Shown here in pieces: positions 1 to 4,416 of a stretch of 5,888 nucleotides of DNA (position 1 is the stretch's first letter; every line of letters starts with the position of its first letter). Both the position numbers and the translations under genes were made by a program. Source of the stretch: Gemmatimonadaceae bacterium (lineage in GTDB: Bacteria; Gemmatimonadota; Gemmatimonadetes; Gemmatimonadales; Gemmatimonadaceae). The notes under the pieces are model-generated. The model did no database searches. It was not told the DNA's origin and worked only from the letters and a program-made list of their open reading frames with translations. The stretch is from assembly GCA_017881545.1 (NCBI GenBank), contig JADGQU010000172.1:1-5888 (forward strand), written 5' to 3'.

Positions 1-40
1 AACTGCAAACTGCAAACTGCAAACTGCAAACTGCAAACTG
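1..40. repeat. Tandem heptamer array, (AACTGCA) x about 5.7
   Basis: The unit AACTGCA repeats head to tail without a mismatch: five full copies start at 1, 8, 15, 22 and 29, and a partial copy AACTG ends at 40. The array begins at the window edge, so it may continue further upstream. The last copies are also the outer end of the left arm of the inverted repeat that follows, and the right arm ends with a shorter inverted version (GCAGTT at 221-226). No reading frame uses it. A simple-sequence tract expanded by replication slippage at the end of the palindromic element is one reading; an array of protein-binding sites is another. Confidence 0.93.
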
Positions 41-226
41 AACGGGCGGGAGGCGCGAGTAGCATAGGGATCAGTTTGTTAGTTCACTACGCCGGGACTT
101 ATCTCGGTAGAGTCATGACACAAGCAACTGCCTGGGCCCAGAACGCCACAGAGGCAAGTCCCGGCGTCGTTAACTAAGCACCTGACAACTGCGCTACTGA
201 CGCCTCCCGCCCGGTCAGTTGCAGTT
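29..226. repeat. Long imperfect inverted repeat (fold-back or MITE-like element)
   Basis: The arm at 29-100 is the near reverse complement of 156-226. I aligned them by hand with one gap and about 58 of 72 columns agree. Two blocks pair perfectly: 13 bp of GC-rich sequence (43-55 with 201-213) and 12 bp next to the loop (89-100 with 156-167). The more diverged middle still shares short blocks such as AGTAGC and TTAGTT. The loop is 101-155. As RNA or single-stranded DNA this would form a hairpin of about 200 nt. No transposase or open frame lies inside and I see no clear target-site duplication, so a MITE or fold-back repeat is only one candidate. A structured leader RNA or a termination structure for the gene upstream are others. 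The structure is clear; the function is unknown. Confidence 0.85.
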
Positions 227-372
227 CTTTCCCCCTATGTGCCGGAAGGCGCTGACCAGTTAGATTCCACGACTCAGTTCCACCGGGTGCGCACCGGATC
301 GACCAGTGACGCGAGGAGCCCGGACCAGAGGCGTAGGCCGCCTCACCAACACCCTCAGGGAGCAGTACAGCA
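227..372 (+). other. Untranslated region upstream of rpsP
   Basis: This stretch between the inverted repeat and rpsP holds no credible gene. It contains a 10-bp palindrome, GGTGCGCACC at 286-295, which could be a protein-binding site. I found no convincing -35/-10 pair. TAGATT at 261-266 resembles a -10 box but has no matching -35 at proper spacing. The promoter of the rpsP operon is either here in an unrecognised form, inside the palindromic element, or upstream of the window. Confidence 0.4.
357..362 (+). promoter_or_regulatory. Ribosome binding site of rpsP
   Basis: AGGGAG lies 10 bases before the ATG at 373. It is a recognisable purine-rich Shine-Dalgarno at slightly long spacing, and it supports the chosen rpsP start. 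Confidence 0.6.
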
Positions 373-705
373 ATGGTAAAGATTCGTCTCCGCCGCGTCG
401 GGCGGAAAAATGCGCCGTTCTACCGCATTCTCATCGCGGACTCGCAGAGCCCGCGCGATGGCAAGTTCATCGAGATCATCGGCCAGTACGCTCCCCGTCA
501 GAACAACGAGGGTTCGCTTCAGGTCGATGAAGCCAGAGCCAACCACTGGCTCAACCTCGGCGCCCAGCCGACCGACACCGTACGGTCGCTCCTTCGGCGC
601 GCCGGCGTCCTCAGGCGGCGTCACGAGCAGAGACTCGGCATCGAGCGCAAAGTCGTCGCGATCCCGGTCACCGAGAAGTCGGACGAAGCAGCCGCCGGCG
701 CCTAG
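373..705 (+). CDS. rpsP: 30S ribosomal protein S16
   Basis: S16 is a small-subunit protein that binds 16S rRNA early in 30S assembly. The 110-residue product opens with the family signature MVKIRLRRVGRKNAPFYRI (1-19), followed by ADSQSPRDGKFIE (22-34) and the GQYAP turn (37-41). The segment around 70-80 (RSLLRRAGVL) matches the end of the S16 core. The remaining 30 residues are a charged, Ala-rich tail of the kind many S16 proteins carry. The ATG is preceded by AGGGAG. rimM starts 16 bases after the stop, the classical rpsP-rimM-trmD order. ffh often lies upstream in other genomes, but here the upstream sequence is the repeat element. Identity is secure. Confidence 0.98.
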   Translation: MVKIRLRRVGRKNAPFYRILIADSQSPRDGKFIEIIGQYAPRQNNEGSLQVDEARANHWLNLGAQPTDTVRSLLRRAGVLRRRHEQRLGIERKVVAIPVTEKSDEAAAGA

Positions 706-721
706 AGCGCCACGGTCTCGC

Positions 722-1294
722 ATGCCTGAGCCCGAATACGCAATCGTCGGGCTGATCCGCAAAGCGCAGGGAATTCGTGGAGAGGTGGTCGTCGAGCCTC
801 TCACCGACAAGCCGGACGTGATCTTCGCGTCCGGCAATCGCGTTTTTGCGGGGACTTCTACCGGTGATCCCGCGGTCGTCGATGGCACTAAGGGAGCAGA
901 AGGGATTCCGACGCTCACCATCTCTGAGGCGAGGCCGTTCAAGAAGGGTCTGCTCGTCCAGTTCGAGGAGCTCAGGGATCGCGACAGCGCCGAGCTATGG
1001 CGTGGACGCTACCTCCTGGCGCCATTTAGCGAGCTGCCACCGCTCCAGGGAGACCAGGTCTATCTCCACGACTTGATCGGGATGAAAGCGGTGAGCACCA
1101 GCGGCGAAGAGATCGGAACCGTGACGACGTTTTACGAGTTGCCGCAGGGACTCATGCTCGACATTGCGACTCCGCGCGGAAGCGTCCTGATTCCGTACCG
1201 CCCCGAGCTTGTCGTCCGGACGGACATCGAGGCGCGCACGATCCACATCAACGACACGCTCGGCTTGATCGAAGCCTCGCTTGGCGAGGGTTAG
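722..1294 (+). CDS. rimM: 16S rRNA processing protein RimM
   Basis: RimM is a 30S maturation factor that binds S19 and helps build the head of the small subunit. The 190-residue product has the N-terminal RimM barrel (AIVGLIRKAQGIRGEVVVEPLTD, 7-29 in part) and a C-terminal PRC-barrel starting at YLHDLIGM (114-121), with GEEIGTV and the VLIPYRPELV strand downstream. This is close to the usual length of about 170-185. The frame stays open upstream to 410, inside rpsP. I chose the ATG at 722 because homology begins right after it and it lies just past the rpsP stop. No clear Shine-Dalgarno precedes it, so translation may be coupled to rpsP. The residues at about 44-62 (Gly, Thr and Asp rich) look like a small loop insertion. 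Confidence 0.95.
   Translation: MPEPEYAIVGLIRKAQGIRGEVVVEPLTDKPDVIFASGNRVFAGTSTGDPAVVDGTKGAEGIPTLTISEARPFKKGLLVQFEELRDRDSAELWRGRYLLAPFSELPPLQGDQVYLHDLIGMKAVSTSGEEIGTVTTFYELPQGLMLDIATPRGSVLIPYRPELVVRTDIEARTIHINDTLGLIEASLGEG
1286..1290 (+). promoter_or_regulatory. Ribosome binding site of trmD
   Basis: GAGGG sits inside the last codons of rimM, 7 bases before the GTG at 1298. Its good spacing supports the GTG start of trmD. Confidence 0.6.
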
Positions 1295-1297
1295 CGC

Positions 1298-1966
1298 GTG
1301 CCGCTCAGGATCAACGTTGTCACGATTTTTCCCGAGTTTTTTGCCGGCCCGCTCGGACTCAGCATCCCTTCGCGGGCGGCGGCGGCCGGCAGCGTGCGCT
1401 ACAACCTCGTGGACCTCCGCGATTTCACACACGACAAGCACCGAACCGTCGACGATGCTCCGTACGGCGGGGGCGCCGGCATGGTGATGAAGCCGCAGCC
1501 GTTCTTCGAGGCGGTGGAGTCGTTGAACACCAAGCCGCCAATCGTCTTGCTGTCGCCCAGGGGCCGCATTTTCTCACACGCGGACGCCGAGCGGTTCTCA
1601 GCTGGCGAAGAGTTGACGCTTTTGTGTGGCCACTACAAGGACATCGACCAGCGCGTCGCCGATCATCTCGCGACCGAGGAGATCTCCCTTGGCGATTTCG
1701 TGCTGAGCGGCGGCGAGGCCGCGGCGCTCGCGATCATCGACGCCACGGTCAGGCTGCTGCCTGGCGCAATGTCCGATCTCGACAGTGCTCGCAGTGATTC
1801 ATTCTTCGGCAGAGGAATCAGCGCGCCAAGCTACACACGCCCGCCGGAGTACCGGGGACATACGGTCCCCGACGTGTTGCTCTCCGGAGATCACGCCCGG
1901 ATCGCCAAGTGGCGGGTGGACGAGAGCGAGCGCCTCACCCGGCGGCGCAAAGACGCCGACGGGTGA
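1298..1966 (+). CDS. trmD: tRNA (guanine-N1)-methyltransferase TrmD
   Basis: TrmD transfers a methyl group from AdoMet to N1 of G37 in tRNAs with G at position 36, preventing +1 frameshifts. The 222-residue product shows the SPOUT/TrmD landmarks: INVVTIFPEFF (5-15), RDFTHDKHRTVDDAPYGGG (41-59), LSPRGR (85-90), CGHYKDIDQRV (110-120), and the trefoil-knot loop SLGDFVLSGGE (130-140). R152 and D167 (in SDSF) align with the catalytic Arg154 and Asp169 of the Escherichia coli enzyme. The GTG start is 3 bases after the rimM stop and has a GAGGG site. The C-terminal domain is short compared with about 250 residues in proteobacteria, as I recall for Bacteroidetes enzymes. The knot segment CGHYKD differs from the commoner CGRYEG or CGHYEG. 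Identity is secure. Confidence 0.97.
   Translation: MPLRINVVTIFPEFFAGPLGLSIPSRAAAAGSVRYNLVDLRDFTHDKHRTVDDAPYGGGAGMVMKPQPFFEAVESLNTKPPIVLLSPRGRIFSHADAERFSAGEELTLLCGHYKDIDQRVADHLATEEISLGDFVLSGGEAAALAIIDATVRLLPGAMSDLDSARSDSFFGRGISAPSYTRPPEYRGHTVPDVLLSGDHARIAKWRVDESERLTRRRKDADG
1943..1958. other. Small GC hairpin at the 3' end of trmD
   Basis: CGGCG (1943-1947) and CGCCG (1954-1958) form a 5-bp stem with a 6-base loop inside the last trmD codons. There is no T-tract after it on either strand, so it does not qualify as a normal intrinsic terminator. It is the only structure I see near the convergent trmD/lipoprotein junction that might slow polymerase. Confidence 0.25.
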
Positions 1967-1970
1967 CGAA

Positions 1971-2405
1971 TCACTGTATGGTCACTACATCCAGTCGGAC
2001 TAGCGAACTGATCGTGGTGATACTTCCCGAATCATTTTCGATGCAACACCGCTCGATCCTCGTCGGATAACCGAGCGCGCGATCGAACACCACGGTAAGC
2101 CCCGGGCGGGCCGAGCGTATCTGGTCAAACATCTCATCGACTGTGTAGTGGCCGGCGGTTGGCAGCTGCGCTCCAGTCGCAACGAGCGTCACGCGTACGA
2201 CCTGTCCTCCAAAAACGTCGACCTTGACTGGTCCGGTCAGCACACAAAAGCACGCATCGTCGACGACGTAGCTGTAGTTTGAAATGTTCTTCGACTGCCA
2301 CAAACTTTCCGCTTCCGACACGGTTTTCGGACCCGTGGAGTCGCTGCACGATGCAAAAGCCAGGAGCAGGGAAGCCGAAACAAGGGGTCTGACAAAATTG
2401 GGCAT
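1971..2405 (-). CDS. Putative DUF6174-like lipoprotein
   Basis: The function is unknown. The 144-residue product starts with a short basic segment and a hydrophobic stretch (8-18), followed by the lipobox-like FASC with the lipidated Cys at 20. It is probably an exported lipoprotein, although Phe at -3 is less usual than Leu. After the SDSTGP linker the mature domain shows W36, YSYVVDDACFC (44-54), a KVDVFGGQVVRV strand pair (61-72), TVDEMFDQI (88-96), and VVFDRALGYPTRI (105-117). This is the layout I recall for DUF6174 proteins; I could not run a profile search. C52/C54 and C120/C121 could form disulfides outside the cytoplasm. GGAGG lies 4 bases before the ATG. Base composition is poorer in GC than neighbouring genes (rows counted at 48-60%). 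It is antiparallel to everything around it and ends 4 bases from trmD. Confidence 0.8.
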   Translation of the reverse strand: MPNFVRPLVSASLLLAFASCSDSTGPKTVSEAESLWQSKNISNYSYVVDDACFCVLTGPVKVDVFGGQVVRVTLVATGAQLPTAGHYTVDEMFDQIRSARPGLTVVFDRALGYPTRIERCCIENDSGSITTISSLVRLDVVTIQ

Positions 2406-2409
2406 TCAA

Positions 2410-2414
2410 CCTCC
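2410..2414 (-). promoter_or_regulatory. Ribosome binding site of the lipoprotein gene
   Basis: On the minus strand GGAGG precedes the ATG at 2405 with a 4-base spacer (TTGA). The spacing is short but the core match is strong, and it fixes the start directly before the signal peptide. Confidence 0.55.
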
Positions 2415-2558
2415 GAAGTGGGCGTTACAGCTACACTAGCACCTGGACACCCGGCATCCTACGGCGGGTTCGCCGAGTCCCACCACCTGCTGGCATTCGA
2501 GCGCCTGCGGGTTTACTTTTCGTGGCTGGCCGAGAATCACCTAAACACGTCCTTACCA

Positions 2559-2575
2559 GGCTGTTAACTCCAGCC
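2559..2575 (+). promoter_or_regulatory. Small hairpin upstream of the rplS start
   Basis: GGCTG (2559-2563) pairs with CAGCC (2571-2575) across a 7-base loop and ends 11 bases before the rplS ATG. No Shine-Dalgarno is visible between it and the start codon. It sits where a ribosomal-protein leader could act, but a 5-bp stem is weak evidence and chance is a fair alternative. Confidence 0.2.
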
Positions 2576-2586
2576 CCGAGCGCCAT

Positions 2587-2994
2587 ATGCATCCCTTCAT
2601 CGAAACCCAGAAAGAGTGGCTCCGCGACAACATCCCCCCGTTCAGGGCCGGTGACACGCTCCGCGTCAACGTTCGCGTGCGCGAGGGCGACAAGGAAAGA
2701 ATCCAGGCGTTCGAAGGTGTCTGCATTGCCAAGCGTGGTGCGGGAGTGAGCGCGACCTTTACGGTCCGGAAGATTTCCAACGGCATCGGCGTCGAGCGCA
2801 TTTTCCCCGTTCACAGCCCGATGATCGCGGAGATCATCGTCGTCCGCCGCGGACGCGTCCGTCGCGCCAAGCTGTACTACCTGCGTCACTTGACCGGCAA
2901 GGCCACGCGCATCAGAGAGCGGAAGGCCAAGGTGACTGTCCCGGGCTCAGAGACCGGGGCGGACGCAGGAGCCGAAGCCGGGGTCGAGGCCTAG
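2587..2994 (+). CDS. rplS: 50S ribosomal protein L19
   Basis: L19 is a large-subunit protein located at the interface with the 30S subunit. The 135-residue product carries the family landmarks in order: IPPFRAGDTLRV (16-27), EGDKERIQAFEGV (33-45), TFTVRKISNGIGVERIFPVHSP (57-78 in part) and RRAKLYYLR (92-100), then GKATRIRER (104-112). The core ends near residue 115, which is the usual L19 length. The last 20 residues form a Gly/Ala/Glu tail (GADAGAEAGVEA) typical of disordered C-terminal additions. The ATG at 2587 gives the normal N-terminus; no Shine-Dalgarno is evident. L19 normally follows trmD directly. Here the antiparallel lipoprotein gene lies between, so rplS probably has its own promoter. 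rnhB starts 31 bases downstream. Confidence 0.97.
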   Translation: MHPFIETQKEWLRDNIPPFRAGDTLRVNVRVREGDKERIQAFEGVCIAKRGAGVSATFTVRKISNGIGVERIFPVHSPMIAEIIVVRRGRVRRAKLYYLRHLTGKATRIRERKAKVTVPGSETGADAGAEAGVEA

Positions 2995-3025
2995 CGCTCT
3001 CCTCGCTCCTCGAGCGTAGACCAGC

Positions 3026-3880
3026 ATGCAGGAAGAGGTCGAACCGGGCGCATCCCTATCGACCCCCGAAGCTCCAAACCCAACTCCTGAACAATCCCGC
3101 CGCAGGCACGCGTCGCGGCGGAAGCGCTGGACCACCATCGAGCGTGATTTGCGCGTCGAAAAGGGCCCGCTCCTCGCCGGCGTGGATGAGGTAGGGCGAG
3201 GCCCGATCGCCGGTCCAGTTGTCGCCTGCGCCGTGATAATGCCCGCCGAGATGCGCGCCATCGCCGGAGTGGACGACTCCAAGCGGTTGACCCACGATCA
3301 ACGCGTTCGCCTCGCCGTCAAGATTCGCGAGCGAGCGATCGCCTTCTCCCTCGGTGCCGCCTCGGTGCACGAGATCGATCGCATCAACATCTATCAGGCG
3401 AGCGTGCTTGCCATGCGGCGCGCGTTGACACGCCTCCATGTGAGGCCGGATCACGTCGTGATCGACGGGCGAGTGATGCGCACGCTCCCCATTCCGCACA
3501 CGGCCGTCGTGCACGGCGACGCGCGGTGCTTCACAATCGCGTGTGCGTCCATTCTCGCCAAAGTCACGCGCGATCTCCTCATGACTCGGCTCGGCTTGCG
3601 CTATCCGCAGTATATTTGGGACCACAACGCCGGCTACACAACGCGCGAGCACGTGGCGGGACTCACGTCGCATGGAATCACCCCGCATCATCGCCGGAGC
3701 TTCTGCCGGATCAGCGATCTGCTGCTCGAGGTAGAGCGTCAGACCGTGTTGCAGGATCTCGGAACGCCGGCGCTGGACGATGTCGGCGTACCGGACGAAG
3801 ATGATTTCGACTACGAGATTGTCGCCGGCGCAGAGCTCGGTCTCGACGATCTGGAGCACGGACTGGAACTCGAGCTGTAA
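3026..3880 (+). CDS. rnhB: Ribonuclease HII with N- and C-terminal extensions
   Basis: RNase HII nicks DNA 5' of embedded ribonucleotides and starts ribonucleotide excision repair; it also cuts RNA in RNA-DNA hybrids. The core is unmistakable: LLAGVDEVGRGPIAGPVV (49-66) with D54 and E55 and the GRG junction-recognition motif (57-59), DDSKRL (83-88), VVIDG with D147, HGDARCFTIACASILAKVTRD (from 163) with D165, and AGYTT (202-206) with the conserved Tyr204. The core closes at HRRSF. D54, E55, D147 and D165 match the four metal-binding positions of the family, with the expected 18-residue spacing between the last two. At 284 residues it is longer than the usual 200-230. It has about 45 extra residues in front (Pro/Ser, then Arg rich) and about 55 acidic residues behind. 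A TTG at codon 42 would remove the front extension. No Shine-Dalgarno is seen at either start. Confidence 0.94.
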   Translation: MQEEVEPGASLSTPEAPNPTPEQSRRRHASRRKRWTTIERDLRVEKGPLLAGVDEVGRGPIAGPVVACAVIMPAEMRAIAGVDDSKRLTHDQRVRLAVKIRERAIAFSLGAASVHEIDRINIYQASVLAMRRALTRLHVRPDHVVIDGRVMRTLPIPHTAVVHGDARCFTIACASILAKVTRDLLMTRLGLRYPQYIWDHNAGYTTREHVAGLTSHGITPHHRRSFCRISDLLLEVERQTVLQDLGTPALDDVGVPDEDDFDYEIVAGAELGLDDLEHGLELEL

Positions 3881-3905
3881 GCGGCGGAAGCCGGACCACA
3901 ACACC

Positions 3906-3911
3906 GAGAGG
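3906..3911 (+). promoter_or_regulatory. Ribosome binding site of purE
   Basis: GAGAGG lies 7 bases before the GTG at 3919. This optimal spacing is the main reason for preferring the GTG start. Confidence 0.65.
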
Positions 3912-3918
3912 AATCGAC

Positions 3919-4416
3919 GTGGCGGAAGCGCTCGTTGGACTGATAATGGGCTCCAAGTCCGATTGGGACACCATGCAGCACGCCGCGCAGATTCTTGACG
4001 TCCTCGGCATCCCGCACGAGACGAAGATCGTCTCCGCGCACCGCACTCCCGATCTCCTTTTCGAGTACGCCGCCACCGCTGAGCAGCGGGGAATCGAAGT
4101 GATCATCGCGGGAGCGGGAGGCGCCGCGCATCTCCCGGGGATGGCCGCAGCCAAGACGGTGCTTCCGGTGTTGGGCGTTCCGGTCGAATCGAAAGCGCTG
4201 CAGGGCATAGACTCGCTGCTCTCGATCGTGCAGATGCCGGCAGGTGTACCAGTGGGTACTCTGGCGATCGGCAAGCCGGGCGCCATCAACGCTGCGCTGC
4301 TCGCCGCGTCCATCATCGCCATCAATCGGCCCGACGTGAAAGAGAGGCTGCGCGCGTTTCGCGCCGAGCAGACGAACGCTGTTCTCTCTCAGCCCGACCC
4401 GGCCGCGAGCGAGTGA
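3919..4416 (+). CDS. purE: N5-carboxyaminoimidazole ribonucleotide mutase PurE (class I)
   Basis: PurE moves the carboxyl group of N5-CAIR to C4, giving CAIR, in de novo purine synthesis. The 165-residue product has the family motifs GSKSDWDTM (11-19), SAHRTP with the catalytic His41 (39-44), AGAGGAAHLPGM (64-75), and a VLGVPVESKALQGIDSLLSIVQMPAGVPV region typical of the bacterial class I mutase. The adjacent purK confirms the two-step N5-CAIR route rather than the direct AIR carboxylase route. The start is GTG with a GAGAGG site; it lies 38 bases after rnhB. The stop overlaps the purK start by 4 bases (GTGA), so the two are translationally coupled. Length is normal. About 15 residues at the C-terminus (ending SQPDPAASE) are variable tail. 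Confidence 0.97.
   Translation: MAEALVGLIMGSKSDWDTMQHAAQILDVLGIPHETKIVSAHRTPDLLFEYAATAEQRGIEVIIAGAGGAAHLPGMAAAKTVLPVLGVPVESKALQGIDSLLSIVQMPAGVPVGTLAIGKPGAINAALLAASIIAINRPDVKERLRAFRAEQTNAVLSQPDPAASE

Larger units (their letters stand above)
2406..2586. other. Divergent intergenic region, lipoprotein gene / rplS
   Basis: This 181-base gap must hold the start signals for the minus-strand lipoprotein gene, and probably for rplS because the ribosomal cluster is interrupted here. On the minus strand GGAGG (2410-2414) is a good ribosome binding site. A perfect 5-bp hairpin lies at 2462-2475 (CGGCG / CGCCG, loop GGTT). I could not identify a convincing promoter for either direction. TTTACT at 2512-2517 resembles a -35 box but lacks a -10 at proper spacing. 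Confidence 0.4.

Noticed and set aside
89..167. tRNA-like fold inside the inverted repeat (12-bp closing stem, CTCGGTAGAG resembling a D-arm)
   Set aside because: There is no T-arm sequence, the closing stem is too long for an acceptor stem, and no anticodon arm of 5 bp is found, so the resemblance is superficial.
29..226. Integron attC site
   Set aside because: The length and symmetry are suggestive, but I find no matching RYYYAAC/GTTRRRY core pair at the ends and no gene cassette or integrase context.
1..226. CRISPR array
   Set aside because: The 7-base units are directly adjacent without spacers, and the remaining repeats are inverted rather than direct.
410..721. Upstream extension of the rimM reading frame through rpsP (104 extra codons)
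   Set aside because: The extra sequence overlaps rpsP in another frame, is Ser/Arg/Pro-rich like a GC-rich shadow, and RimM homology starts right after the ATG at 722.
355..942. Minus-strand open frame of 195 codons across rpsP and rimM
   Set aside because: It lies antisense to two certain genes, shows no known domain, and such long antisense frames are expected in GC-rich coding DNA.
2134..2409. TTG-started minus-strand frame of 91 codons overlapping the lipoprotein gene
   Set aside because: The alternative frame lacks a signal peptide or domain, while the ATG frame at 2405 has both a lipobox and conserved DUF6174-like segments.
3004..3016. Hairpin CGCTC / GAGCG between rplS and rnhB as a terminator
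   Set aside because: The stem is only 5 bp with a 3-base loop, there is no T-tract, and the gap is too short to suggest separate units.
3056..3904. Minus-strand open frame of 282 codons opposite rnhB
   Set aside because: It covers almost exactly the rnhB gene in antisense, has no recognisable motif, and is explained by codon bias of rnhB.
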